NCBI RefSeq assembly: GCF_947497935.1 | Contig: NZ_CANMIO010000001.1 | Span: 186,001-250,000 of the forward strand | DNA from: an uncultured Shewanella sp. | GTDB taxonomy: Bacteria > Pseudomonadota > Gammaproteobacteria > Enterobacterales > Shewanellaceae | Reading direction: 5' to 3' | Length of the DNA: 64,000 nucleotides | Shown: positions 38,554 through 47,424 of the stretch, in pieces | Layout: each line of letters starts with the position of its first letter | How positions within the stretch are numbered: the first letter of the stretch is position 1 | Program-made: the position numbers and the translations under genes | The notes under the pieces: generated by a model | Databases searched by the model: none | The model's input: only the letters and a program-made list of their open reading frames with translations | What the model was told of the DNA's origin: nothing

Positions 38554-39108
38554 TTACTTTTCTTGTTTAGGTGGGAATTGTGCGAGGATCTTTGCGACTG
38601 TCGCCTTGGTTTCTTCAGCCTTAGCTTCACCGCCATCATCGAAATTGAATTTATCTGTTCCGCGCCAAATCAGCCGATTAGTTTTCGGATCGATAATATC
38701 TATCTGTATGGTCTGTATTTTTGCGGTATCACTACCAACAGGTACATCTACACTAGTGCCTATACTTGCTCCGCCCGAGCTGCCCCAAGAGCCTGTTCCT
38801 AATCCAATAGAAAATCCTGAATCTTTGGGTTTATCTTCAACCTTAAAGCCATAGGTAACATTGAAATCGCCATTCTCAGCTTGGGCAACAAAGCCTTGAT
38901 TACCGAGTGAGTTAGCAATGGCCTGCTGAATTCGACTGGCGCTTAATGGGTCGCTGTTGTGGCTCGGTTCGAGCTGCGAAAAACTCTTTAAGCTGGAAAA
39001 GTCATAATTGAGGTCGTAATCATTTTTAGGAGTAGAGCTGCAGGCGACAAGTAATACTAGCGGCAGCAAAACTAGGCTGAATAAAAGGCCTCTTGGCTGT
39101 ATCTTCAT
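38554..39108 (-). CDS. DUF4136 lipoprotein
   Basis: A 184-residue precursor with a signal peptide and lipobox LLVAC, giving Cys23 as the lipidated residue. Ser at +2 suggests outer-membrane sorting. The mature domain (DYDLNYDFSSLKSFSQLEP...) fits DUF4136, a beta-rich fold of unknown function. It is divergent from the DUF1289 gene. Confidence 0.8.
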   Translation of the reverse strand: MKIQPRGLLFSLVLLPLVLLVACSSTPKNDYDLNYDFSSLKSFSQLEPSHNSDPLSASRIQQAIANSLGNQGFVAQAENGDFNVTYGFKVEDKPKDSGFSIGLGTGSWGSSGGASIGTSVDVPVGSDTAKIQTIQIDIIDPKTNRLIWRGTDKFNFDDGGEAKAEETKATVAKILAQFPPKQEK

Positions 39109-39232
39109 ATTGTTGTTATCTCTATGTCTGAAATGCGATGAAAGGCTGTGTTTCGCTGCACTTAGTGAATATCAATTGTTATCACTGTATTTATTTTAGC
39201 CTTTCATTGTCAAGATAGTATATGTTTAAGGT

Positions 39233-39544
39233 ATGGAGCAGTTAGAGTTTTTTGAAATCCCCAGTCCCTGTATTGGCGTTTGCCAGAGTGATGCAAGAGG
39301 CTACTGTAAAGGGTGTTTGCGTAATCGAAACGAGCGCTTTAATTGGCTTGAGTTTTCCGATGCGCAAAAATATGATGTAATCCGTTTATGTAAGCAACGT
39401 AAGCGGAGGCGTCAGCTTGCGCTTTTAAAAGCTAAAAAAGCTCAGCTCTTAGATGAAAGGGCGAAGGTGAATACTCACCTCGACTTTGGTAATGAGATAA
39501 CTGCTGAAACACAAGACAATATAGGGGAATTTAAACTAGATTAA
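39233..39544 (+). CDS. DUF1289 Cys-rich protein
   Basis: A 103-residue protein with the DUF1289 core SPCIGVCQSDARGYCKGC, whose four Cys (in CIGVC and CKGC) could bind a metal or Fe-S cluster. A basic stretch KQRKRRRQ follows. The function of the family is not established. Its TAA overlaps the stop of the convergent histidine kinase in a shared TTAA. Confidence 0.8.
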   Translation: MEQLEFFEIPSPCIGVCQSDARGYCKGCLRNRNERFNWLEFSDAQKYDVIRLCKQRKRRRQLALLKAKKAQLLDERAKVNTHLDFGNEITAETQDNIGEFKLD

Positions 39545-40809
39545 TCTTCCTTTTTCTTAGGCCAGAATAGGGTAAATTGGGTAAAGCCCGGTCGGCTTTC
39601 TAAGCTGACTTCTGCATGATGTCTGTCCATGATCCGCTTGATTATTGCTAAGCCTAAGCCGTGCCCCTTATTGCCATTTTTACTGCTACTACTGCGATAA
39701 AATGGCTCAAATATCTTGCTCTGATCTTCTTCTAAAATTCCCTCGCCTCGATCGGTAACGGACAGCCGGATCCCGTCTGTAGCTTGAGATATTTTGACTT
39801 GAATATCGTCAGTTGAAAACCTTTGAGCGTTAGTGATGAGATTCTGTAATGCACGCTCGACTAGTGAAGGCTCTGCGATTAAGTAGACGATTTCCTCCGG
39901 CTTTTCGAGCACGATAGGAGTCGGATTGTGACTTTGGAGTCGTCTGATCGTTTGTGCGACTAAGCTGTTTAAATCACAGCGCTCAAAGTTGAGTGACTCT
40001 CTTTGAGCCTCTAAACTGGCATAAGTGAGTAGCTCTTGCAGTAGATTTTCCATCTCTTTGATATCGAGCTTCATCTCATCTAAAAAGCGCTGACGATTAG
40101 CCTCGTCAGACTCTGGCTGGCAGTACTGAGGTAATAAGGCTAGGGCGAACTTAAGCCGCGCCAATGGAGTTCGGATCTCGTGAGAAACGGCATTAGAGAG
40201 GTGTTTCTGATTATCAATAAGGGCACTGATATGAGCGGCCATATCGTTAAAGGTAGTTGCTAAGGGTAATACCTGAGAGCGTTTAGTTAACTTTATTCGG
40301 GTGTTCCAGTTGGCTTGACCAAACTCTTTGGTTGCCTTACGTAAGATCTTAAGATCTTTAGATAATGGCCACACCCAAATGAGTGCAATAAATGCCAGCA
40401 ACAGATAGAAAAAGATATTATAGATATTTCTTAGACGGGGAACGGGGTCAATAGCAATGGGACCTGCCATTAAGACTTGCTCACCCACAGCCACAAATTG
40501 GAGCTCGTGGTTGATACCATAGGGAGTGGCAATCACCTTATTGGCTTGAACGAGTTGTTCGCTTGAAAAAGCGACTTGCTCAGAGTCGAGTAGGGTGAGA
40601 GCAAAGTCTGGGTCGGCTTCTATGGAGTCTAGCATCGCCTGACGTTCAACAGGCGGGAGGGCCGCTAGTACTTGCGCCAAAGCGACTAAAGGTGCATCGA
40701 GTGCACCTTTGTCGTCAACATTGTTCTGCCATAAATTATCTAGAGTCCAGCCTATACCTAAAAAACCGAGGCTGAGTAGAAGATAGAGGCTTATAAAAAG
40801 ACGTTTCAT
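39541..40809 (-). CDS. Sensor histidine kinase, RstB-like
   Basis: A 422-residue inner-membrane kinase. A first membrane helix (about 4-24), a periplasmic sensor of ~110 residues, a second helix (about 130-148) and HAMP precede the kinase core. The phospho-accepting His210 is in HEIRTPLARLKF, the N box is LQNLITNAQRF, and the G boxes are DRGEGI and GHGLGLAI. Its partner regulator gene lies 18 bases upstream. The resemblance to E. coli RstB is in the regulator pair, and the stimulus is unknown. Confidence 0.88.
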   Translation of the reverse strand: MKRLFISLYLLLSLGFLGIGWTLDNLWQNNVDDKGALDAPLVALAQVLAALPPVERQAMLDSIEADPDFALTLLDSEQVAFSSEQLVQANKVIATPYGINHELQFVAVGEQVLMAGPIAIDPVPRLRNIYNIFFYLLLAFIALIWVWPLSKDLKILRKATKEFGQANWNTRIKLTKRSQVLPLATTFNDMAAHISALIDNQKHLSNAVSHEIRTPLARLKFALALLPQYCQPESDEANRQRFLDEMKLDIKEMENLLQELLTYASLEAQRESLNFERCDLNSLVAQTIRRLQSHNPTPIVLEKPEEIVYLIAEPSLVERALQNLITNAQRFSTDDIQVKISQATDGIRLSVTDRGEGILEEDQSKIFEPFYRSSSSKNGNKGHGLGLAIIKRIMDRHHAEVSLESRPGFTQFTLFWPKKKED

Positions 40810-40827
40810 CTTTATAAATATGCAGGT

Positions 40828-41541
40828 TTAGTTGTTCCACGCTTCAGGTGCAAATAGGTAACCTTGGCCCCATACTGTCTTGATCCTAAATGGCGTTTCA
40901 ATATTATCGCCCAGTTTTTTTCTTAGGCGAGAGATGCGTACGTCGATCTTTCTATCCTTACCGTCAAAATCGATATTGAGCAAGTATTGATAGATGTACT
41001 GACGACTCATTACTTGTCCCGCTTGTGATGCAAGCAGCCATAGTAGTTCAAATTCGTGGCTGGTCAGATCGACTTCTGTGTCACCTAAGCGAATAGCTTG
41101 AGTGTGCGGGTCAATGCTTAATTTACCAAAGCTAAGGCAGTGGGACTCAACTTGTGCAGGCTTTGCCTGTCGGCGTAACAAATTATTGATACGCGCCACC
41201 AATAAAGCTGGATCGACAGGCTTAACGACATAGTCATCGGCGCCTAACTCTAAGCCTTTAATTTGGTCTTCATTTGAACCAAGGGCGCTCATTAGCAGGA
41301 TAGGACCGGCAAAGTAGTCTGGTAGCTTTTCACATAGGGTTAAACCGTCCATGCCCGGCAACATGATATCAAGTAAAATAATGTCAGGCTTATAGTTTAT
41401 CAGGCGAGTTAAAACTGTATCGCCTCTACGCTCTACTTCGACGTGCATGCCATGTGATTTTAGGAAATCAACAATCAAATTGGCCAAACGAATATCATCT
41501 TCAACTAACAAAACTCTATGCGTCGATTGAGAGTTGGTCAT
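40828..41541 (-). CDS. Response regulator, RstA-like (OmpR family)
   Basis: A 237-residue two-domain regulator. The receiver has the acidic pair VEDD near 13-16 and the phospho-accepting Asp58 in DIILLDIMLPG. The C-terminal winged helix (KIDVRISRLRKKLGDN ... FRIKTVWGQGYLF) binds DNA. Many stretches match E. coli RstA, such as the C-terminal GYLFAPEAW. ATG 41541 overlaps the stop of the preceding DUF3019 gene by one base. Confidence 0.88.
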   Translation of the reverse strand: MTNSQSTHRVLLVEDDIRLANLIVDFLKSHGMHVEVERRGDTVLTRLINYKPDIILLDIMLPGMDGLTLCEKLPDYFAGPILLMSALGSNEDQIKGLELGADDYVVKPVDPALLVARINNLLRRQAKPAQVESHCLSFGKLSIDPHTQAIRLGDTEVDLTSHEFELLWLLASQAGQVMSRQYIYQYLLNIDFDGKDRKIDVRISRLRKKLGDNIETPFRIKTVWGQGYLFAPEAWNN

Positions 41542-41957
41542 TAGAATAAGCTCCATGGGTTGCGATATCGTCGCCTTACTTGAGGCGAAGAAGCGGGTGT
41601 GACTTTTAATTTTACACCTGCAAGTGTCTCGTGGGTATCTTTGTCTATCATCACAAACTGAATATCACGATCTGCTCTGATATTAACGGTTAAAGAGTGA
41701 ATATCTGGTGAGGGTGTACACCATTTCTTTAAATCTTTGTAATCAGAAATGATGCAGACTGTTTGGTTTATTAACAACTGCCATTCTAAGGTGACTTCAA
41801 TATCACAGGACTGCCCATCTTCCGATGTGATGCAGAACTCTGGTGACAGCTTGAGAGTCGGTTCTGGAGCCTCCAAGTTATCTATTGCAGCGGCAGATGA
41901 ACTCACAAGTGAGCCTAGAAGCATCCAGAAAAGTATAAGTTTAAATTTTGAAAACAC
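41541..41957 (-). CDS. Exported DUF3019 protein
   Basis: I place the start at GTG 41957, four bases after the MipA-family stop, which gives 138 residues with a clean signal peptide ending SSAAA. A longer frame from 42017 would overlap the upstream gene. The mature part has paired Cys (EFCITSEDGQSC and TVCIISDYKDLKKWC) and a beta-rich pattern typical of DUF3019, whose function is unknown. It sits between an outer-membrane protein gene and a two-component system, which suggests a periplasmic accessory or sensor role (inference). Confidence 0.78.
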   Translation of the reverse strand: MFSKFKLILFWMLLGSLVSSSAAAIDNLEAPEPTLKLSPEFCITSEDGQSCDIEVTLEWQLLINQTVCIISDYKDLKKWCTPSPDIHSLTVNIRADRDIQFVMIDKDTHETLAGVKLKVTPASSPQVRRRYRNPWSLF

Positions 41958-41961
41958 TCGC

Positions 41962-42837
41962 TTAGAACCTATACGCTGCGCCAACAAAATAGGTGGTTGT
42001 GTAATCTTTCTCCACAAGCGGACTATCGACTATTTCGTCGGCAATGTCTGTGTAACGCGCAACTAAGAGCAAATTCCAGTTTTGAGTTAATACATACTGG
42101 CCGGTAAATTCGATGCTCTTATTCAATGCAGACTCCGCTTGATATGCTTGGTTCCAGTAGAGGCTTTCACTCGATCTTACGCCGTAGTAATAATCAACGA
42201 CCTCATCACTTCTCCAGTCTAACAATGCTGCAAATTCGAAATTCCATTTATCTAAAGGAATGTTATAGAACCACTTCAATTTAGACTCTAGGCCGCCATG
42301 AATATCTAAAATATCATGAGCGACGCTAGCGTGTACTATACCAAATCTGGTGTAAATAAAAGCCTCGGCTCCGCCAAGATATGTAAAGTTTCGATTTTCA
42401 AGCTTGCCTATGGCTGGTTCTTCTACGGTCGGGCTTGAAAAGGTGGATCTTACTGAAGATATCGCAGTTTGGTTCCCGCCATTACTTAACAGGAAAATAT
42501 TTGAAGGATCCCAACGATGGAAGAAGGCGCTGTCATGGCTAAAGGTCGTTACCAGGTTGACTGTGTAGTTTTCACCTTCGGCCAAGGTGTAACCGATATT
42601 ACCATTATCGAAAAACCAGCTATCGCCATAATAGGCTAAGGTTGGCACAACATAAATGGGGATATCTTTATAGTCTTTAAGCGGGTTAGATTTATTACCA
42701 TAGCCTAAGCTGAAGCCAAGATCCCAGCGTCCGACTTCGATGCAGTCTGTATTGTTATCACAGCTTGTTGGAGCATTTGCGAACACGGCTCCTGAATATA
42801 AGCTGGCACTGAGCAGAAGTACTAAAAAGTATGGCAT
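41962..42837 (-). CDS. MipA/OmpV-family outer-membrane protein
   Basis: A 291-residue precursor with a signal peptide (about 1-20, ending VFANA) and a beta-barrel ending in the C-terminal aromatic signature FVGAAYRF. It fits the MipA/OmpV family, which includes murein-hydrolase scaffolds and porin-like proteins. It is the first gene of the four-gene operon with DUF3019, the RstA-like regulator and the RstB-like kinase. Function in this operon is not known. Confidence 0.8.
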   Translation of the reverse strand: MPYFLVLLLSASLYSGAVFANAPTSCDNNTDCIEVGRWDLGFSLGYGNKSNPLKDYKDIPIYVVPTLAYYGDSWFFDNGNIGYTLAEGENYTVNLVTTFSHDSAFFHRWDPSNIFLLSNGGNQTAISSVRSTFSSPTVEEPAIGKLENRNFTYLGGAEAFIYTRFGIVHASVAHDILDIHGGLESKLKWFYNIPLDKWNFEFAALLDWRSDEVVDYYYGVRSSESLYWNQAYQAESALNKSIEFTGQYVLTQNWNLLLVARYTDIADEIVDSPLVEKDYTTTYFVGAAYRF

Positions 42838-43090
42838 CTAAAACATTGACTCTTGATTACAAAATTAACAAATGAAGCTATAGAGTATCATCTATTCCAA
42901 AATGCAGCATGCTAGATAGGAAAGTTGTTGCAAACTGATACAGTTCAAAAAATAGTCATCTTTTCGATATTTGTTGATGAGCTTTGAACAGTATAGCCAA
43001 GCACTAATGTTCGCTTATCTATTGACATACAAGCTATTTTATCGAAAGTTATACATTATAATAATGCCATGGCGTATAAAGGAGAACGTA

Positions 43091-43627
43091 GTGACTGGAG
43101 AGCGGAACCCTCTAGAGATGAGGAAAACAATTTTGGTAGATATAGATATTCGTCACAGCTTAGATACCGATATTGATGGTATTTGCCAACTTTATAGCCA
43201 GCCAAGTTGCTATGGCGCAACCTTGCAGCATCCTTTTCCCTCTTTACAGCTCTGGCAGAAACGTTTGATGAACCTGCCTGATAACTTCTACAGTTTAGTT
43301 GCCGTCAGAGAAGGCGAGGTTGTAGGACAAATTGGCATGGAAGTGTTTAGTAATCCAAGGCGTAAGCATGTTGCTAATATCGGTATGGCCGTGCATGAGT
43401 CATACAGAGGCATAGGAATCGCTTCGGCTCTGCTCGAAGCCATGGTGTCATTAGCACAAAACTGGCTAGCGGTGCGGCGGATAGAGCTCGAAGTCTATAC
43501 CGACAATCACTTAGCGGTTAGCCTATATAAAAAGCATGGTTTTGTGATTGAGGGAGAAATGCGTGAATATGCTTTTCGTGATGGCGAATATATTGACGCA
43601 TTTCTGATGGCAAATGTTAGAGATTAA
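43091..43627 (+). CDS. GNAT acetyltransferase, YhhY (AaaT)-like
   Basis: A 178-residue N-acetyltransferase. The acetyl-CoA loop is ESYRGIGIASALL and the C-terminal KKHGFVIEG is typical of the fold. Strong stretches match E. coli YhhY (AaaT), an L-amino-acid N-acetyltransferase: LQHPFPSLQLWQKRL, NWLAVRRIELEVYTDNH and YAFRDGEYIDAFLMA. I chose GTG 43091 because AAAGGAG lies six bases upstream; ATG 43118 is a close alternative. Its stop overlaps that of the convergent gene. Confidence 0.85.
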   Translation: MTGERNPLEMRKTILVDIDIRHSLDTDIDGICQLYSQPSCYGATLQHPFPSLQLWQKRLMNLPDNFYSLVAVREGEVVGQIGMEVFSNPRRKHVANIGMAVHESYRGIGIASALLEAMVSLAQNWLAVRRIELEVYTDNHLAVSLYKKHGFVIEGEMREYAFRDGEYIDAFLMANVRD

Positions 43628-44109
43628 CCATTCTTCTTAGACATCTTGTCTAAAACAAACTCAGTGGCTTGCTTATCTAGGCTGCGCTTAGAAAGGTAAC
43701 TGGTTCCCTTGGCGTGCTTGATTAAGAAGCCTTGTTCTGTCGAGGTGATGCTGTTGACGTCTTGCCACAAAATAGTACCTTGAACATAGAATGAGTCATT
43801 AGTTATGCCTGTCTCATCTAAGGTTAGAGTCACTTCATTGTTTGCTGCTTTGCTCATCATCTGACGCATCAGCCACCAAGGTTTTCTAAATCGAACACTT
43901 AAGGCTTCGAGGGCACCTAAGGCAATGATGAACCAAGAGGCATAGCCATTGATATTGGTTAACATTAAACCTGTACCGACTAGCGTAAAGATAATAGCTT
44001 TGCGGTAAGCGCGTATAGATGTGTCGACCACAACAGATTCATCGTAGCACTCGCTAAAATGGCTTTTGTCTAAGGTGTATTGCGTGGTGTAGCGATATTG
44101 TTCGTTCAT
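43624..44109 (-). CDS. YcxB-like membrane protein
   Basis: A 161-residue protein with two membrane helices (about 32-68) and a C-terminal YcxB-like domain (ILWQDVNSITSTEQGFLIKH ... YLSKRSL). The function of the family is unknown. It ends in a TTAA shared with the GNAT gene. Confidence 0.65.
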   Translation of the reverse strand: MNEQYRYTTQYTLDKSHFSECYDESVVVDTSIRAYRKAIIFTLVGTGLMLTNINGYASWFIIALGALEALSVRFRKPWWLMRQMMSKAANNEVTLTLDETGITNDSFYVQGTILWQDVNSITSTEQGFLIKHAKGTSYLSKRSLDKQATEFVLDKMSKKNG

Positions 44110-44245
44110 TGGTTCTCGTTATTACAGCAAGCGCTAGTGAGCTAATATTGCAGTTAAGTGGGCTGATTATAGTGCCTAGTTTGCTGATAGTCGCTTAACT
44201 TGAACTTAAATCGGCTTAATTACATTTTATAAACGAGGATGAAAT

Positions 44246-44581
44246 ATGGCTAAGATCCCTGCTGATTACGTTAATTACAAATCCACACCAGTATTTGAGA
44301 AGCACACCGTGCCAAAGATGTTTCTTCATCTGCATAACACAAAGGCTGGTGTTTTCGGTCAAATTCATGTGTTAAGCGGAGAGCTTAAGTTTTATGGGTT
44401 TAAAGATAGGCGTGGAGATGTGGAGCAAGAAGTTGTCATTAAAGCCGGTGAAACAGGGATCTCGCCACCTCAGTATTGGCATAAAGTGGAGTTTCTCACC
44501 AATGACACTCAATTTAGGGTCGATTTTTGGGCGCAAAAGGACTCCGAAATAGTCGCTAAAAACTTATCAGAGCGTGATTGA
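44246..44581 (+). CDS. DUF1971 (YeaR/TehB-like) protein
   Basis: A 111-residue cupin-like protein with AGVFGQIHVLSGELKFYGF and PPQYWHKVEFL, matching the DUF1971 family, which includes YeaR and the N-terminal domain of some TehB tellurite-resistance proteins. The ligand is not known. A GAGG site precedes ATG 44246. It stands alone. Confidence 0.7.
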   Translation: MAKIPADYVNYKSTPVFEKHTVPKMFLHLHNTKAGVFGQIHVLSGELKFYGFKDRRGDVEQEVVIKAGETGISPPQYWHKVEFLTNDTQFRVDFWAQKDSEIVAKNLSERD

Positions 44582-44623
44582 AGTCTCCTCTATTACGACT
44601 TGGTAGGCGGCACTCCTGAGACA

Positions 44624-45508
44624 TTAGTGTAGCTGTGGCTTGATAGCTAAGATATCGCATTTGAGTTCATCGACTATTGCTGAAGAGGTGTGACCCTTTA
44701 AGTCACTGATTAACCCTTGGTGTTCACCAGCCCCAATGACTAAGAGATTAGCGTCGCACAGCTGTGCAATCGAGGGAATGACATGATCCGGTAGTCCTTG
44801 CTCAAGATGAAGATGAGCATCTGTTAGGTGGTAGTCTTTTGCACTATTGAGTAAACGTGCCCAGTGCTGCTGTTTTTGCTCCTCATCGGTGAGGCTATCT
44901 TTTTTCTTTTCTACCGACATACTCCAATTTTCATTCTGATAACAGTTAACTAAGTGAATATCGTTATCCAATAAAGAGGCCAGTTGCTGACTATCATCGA
45001 GTAAACATTGGTTTAATTTACTGTGTTCAATATGGGAGTCCGACGTTTCGAGAGCGGTTAGGATATGTCCATTTTTTTGCCAACGTTTATTACCGACTAT
45101 CATGATAGGATGCGCGCACTCTCGTAGCAAATGGGCTTCGCAACTAGGTATAAACTCGTTCATGATTGCGTTGCGATGTTGGTTGTTAATCACGATTAAA
45201 TCGTAATCGCCAGCTTTTGTTTCCTTAATAAGCGCAATGTGTTCTTTGGTTTTATCAATATTTTTGATCTCAACCTCTACGCCTTGGCGTTGGTATTTTG
45301 CTAAAAGTTTTTTCACAAAAAGCATGGGGTCAAGGGCGTTATTGGGGATCAGCCCAAGCCTAGTTAATAAGCTACCGTAGGGATGTTCTATTTTCAGTGC
45401 GGTGACTTTAGATTTGGTTTTCTTAGCTAGCTGTAAAGCTTTATGCAGTGCAAATTGTGCGGGTGAATCGTTATCGATCACTGTCAGTGTGTGGTGGTAC
45501 GAAATCAT
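44624..45508 (-). CDS. Tandem universal stress protein, UspE-like
   Basis: A 294-residue cytoplasmic protein with two Usp domains. The first starts YHHTLTVIDNDSPAQFALHKAL, and the second ends NLLVIGAGEHQG...SSAIVDELKCDILAIKP, as in UspE. The start is taken as ATG 45508, with GGAG eight bases upstream. An extension to 45595 lacks Usp homology. UspE-like proteins support survival under stasis and motility control; that role is inferred. Confidence 0.8.
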   Translation of the reverse strand: MISYHHTLTVIDNDSPAQFALHKALQLAKKTKSKVTALKIEHPYGSLLTRLGLIPNNALDPMLFVKKLLAKYQRQGVEVEIKNIDKTKEHIALIKETKAGDYDLIVINNQHRNAIMNEFIPSCEAHLLRECAHPIMIVGNKRWQKNGHILTALETSDSHIEHSKLNQCLLDDSQQLASLLDNDIHLVNCYQNENWSMSVEKKKDSLTDEEQKQQHWARLLNSAKDYHLTDAHLHLEQGLPDHVIPSIAQLCDANLLVIGAGEHQGLISDLKGHTSSAIVDELKCDILAIKPQLH

Positions 45509-45830
45509 GGGGAGTACTCCATTTTCCTTGCACTCCCTTGCCATTAACGCTGGTTCATAATTCTGTAAACTTAGTCTATAACCCAGTAAACACACGGGTT
45601 TGCTAATACTAAATCACGCTTAAAGCTGCGTTTGTAAGTGCATTCGGGTCTACGAGCTTCTAACCCCTTGATATAGCGAATCTAGTGCGGGGGTGTTCTC
45701 ACATATTGATAGCTAACGAGTTAAAAGAAAGTGTTAATGATTGTTATTAACAACTGTTAACCTGACATTAACCTGACTTATGGTTAAGGTTTAATTCTCT
45801 ATATAGGCAGTTATACAGGGAGTTAAATCA
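45509..45830. other. Intergenic region before a small membrane protein
   Basis: A divergent 322-base region. It contains repeated TTAAC-type motifs and a candidate Pho box (listed separately), with TATATA at 45800-45805 as a possible -10. No gene is seen. Confidence 0.45.
45762..45779 (+). promoter_or_regulatory. Pho-box-like direct repeat
   Basis: CTGACAT-TAAC-CTGACTT has the PhoB spacing (7 + 4 + 7). The arms match CTGTCAT at 6 of 7 and 5 of 7. It lies 52 bases before the 91-aa gene. The distance to the likely -10 is longer than usual, so the call is tentative. Confidence 0.35.
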
Positions 45831-46106
45831 ATGCCGACAAGTTTAGATAAGCCACAGAGACAGGCTGAAGGGGCACGGGTCAACAGCCGTCATATACAGG
45901 CTAGCCAAGCAGAGAAAACTCATCCTCAACAAGCAGAGCATCATCGCCCTAAAAATGATTGGAGTTGGTTTGACGTAATTGAGATGCAAACCGAGTTTGC
46001 GTTATTTCAGTCGATGGCGCGTTCGAAGACATTGACCGTGATGGTTTGTCTCGGTGCATTAGCCTATGGTGGATTTATTTTATTTTTACTGAAGATGGCA
46101 GCGTAA
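45831..46106 (+). CDS. Small membrane protein of unknown function (91 aa)
   Basis: A 91-residue protein with a polar, Gln/His-rich N-terminus (about 1-45) and one C-terminal membrane helix (about 69-89). It would be an N-in, tail-anchored type. The family is not recognised. A CAGGGAG site precedes the ATG. It is 49 bases before another small membrane protein gene, so the two may form an operon. Confidence 0.55.
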   Translation: MPTSLDKPQRQAEGARVNSRHIQASQAEKTHPQQAEHHRPKNDWSWFDVIEMQTEFALFQSMARSKTLTVMVCLGALAYGGFILFLLKMAA

Positions 46107-46155
46107 TAGTTTTAAGGGGTAATAGTTTTAACAGATAATCGCTAAGGAGAGCGTA

Positions 46156-46401
46156 ATGTTTGCATTGGCCGCTGAATTATTGTTTTGGGTTGTTTGGGAC
46201 TTTGTATTGTCTTTTGTGTTCTATTTTACCGGAGCGCTACTGCTCTATATCTTTAGCTTTGGAAAAATCAATTACTCTCTGTCTCCGGCTCGATTTCTAT
46301 CAAGACAAAGAGTACGAGGTCGCTCGGAAACCGATAAGCCTTTTCTTTTAGGTTTTGCGTGTTATATAGGCTTACTTGTACTCGCTATCTGGCTGAGCTG
46401 A
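46156..46401 (+). CDS. Small membrane protein of unknown function (81 aa)
   Basis: An 81-residue protein with a long N-terminal hydrophobic stretch (about 2-35), a basic loop (SRQRVRGRSETDK) and a second helix (about 62-80). The family is not recognised. ATG 46156 follows a GGAGAG site. Another frame at 46160-46351 is a shadow. Confidence 0.55.
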   Translation: MFALAAELLFWVVWDFVLSFVFYFTGALLLYIFSFGKINYSLSPARFLSRQRVRGRSETDKPFLLGFACYIGLLVLAIWLS

Positions 46402-46584
46402 CTTGTTTCTTAAGTGATGTATCAAAAGTTACTTTTCAGTAGTTACATTTCAGCATAGATAATCAGAAGTTATATTCAAAAGTGACCTTAGTTTTCACCA
46501 TACCAGCTAGGTTTACATTCTCATCTCTGAGCAGTAGTTTAAGTTAAATAATGGCTAAGGATGGTAACTTTTTAGGGAGATATG

Positions 46585-47337
46585 ATGGCAAACCGTCAAA
46601 GGATATTAATCACAGGCGCGAGTTCAGGACTAGGAAAAGGTATGGCCATAGAGTTTGCCAAGATGGGACGAGACTTGGCTCTATGTGCACGTCGAGTCGA
46701 TCGTTTAGAAGACCTTAAGCAAGAACTGCTACAGCTAAATCCTAATATTAAGGTTTCGGTTAAAGCACTCGATGTGAATCAGCATCAAGCTGTCTTTACG
46801 GTATTTAATGAGTTTAAGTCTGAGTTTGGCCAGCTAGATAGAATTATTCTCAATGCGGGGATGGGGAAGGGGGCATCGATTGGTACCGGACATTTTGAGG
46901 CAAACAAGCAAACCGCTGAAACCAATTTTATCGCTCTGTTGGCGCAAGCCGAAGCGGCTATGACGATTTTCAGGCTACAGAATGCCGGTCATTTGGTGAC
47001 AATTTCTTCTGTTAGTGCGTTGCGAGGCTTTAGACGAGCTATGACGGTTTATGCTGCCACTAAGGCGGCGGTAACTTCGTTAACGGAAGGGATCCGTATC
47101 GATGTAATGCACACGCCGATTAAGGTTAGTTGTATTCATCCTGGCTTTATTCGTAGTGAAATTAATGAGCATGTGGCAAAGGTGCCGTTTATCGTCGATA
47201 CGCAAACGGGTTGTAGAGCCATGGTTGCTGCCATTGAAGCCGAAAGAGCAAGCAGTTTCGTACCACGTTGGCCTTGGTCTATATTACACAGATTACTGCG
47301 CCTTGCTCCGAGTGGTTGGATAAGACGAATGAGTTGA
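46585..47337 (+). CDS. Short-chain dehydrogenase/reductase
   Basis: A 250-residue NAD(P)-dependent oxidoreductase. TGASSGLGKG is the cofactor motif, NAG the structural motif, and Ser...YAATK the catalytic Ser-Tyr-Lys set. The substrate is unknown. ATG 46585 is favoured over 46582 because GGGAG is five bases upstream. It is not in an obvious operon. Confidence 0.85.
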   Translation: MANRQRILITGASSGLGKGMAIEFAKMGRDLALCARRVDRLEDLKQELLQLNPNIKVSVKALDVNQHQAVFTVFNEFKSEFGQLDRIILNAGMGKGASIGTGHFEANKQTAETNFIALLAQAEAAMTIFRLQNAGHLVTISSVSALRGFRRAMTVYAATKAAVTSLTEGIRIDVMHTPIKVSCIHPGFIRSEINEHVAKVPFIVDTQTGCRAMVAAIEAERASSFVPRWPWSILHRLLRLAPSGWIRRMS

Positions 47338-47424
47338 TCAGGCTCATTTTCAGCGATATATCTTTGTTACTGGGATACCTCTGTTTCTGATATTCCTTTG
47401 CTACTTAAGCTAAGCCTAACACTT

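Noticed and set aside
45762..45779. Firm PhoB site
   Set aside because: Arms match only 6/7 and 5/7, and distance to a -10 is longer than expected; kept as tentative.
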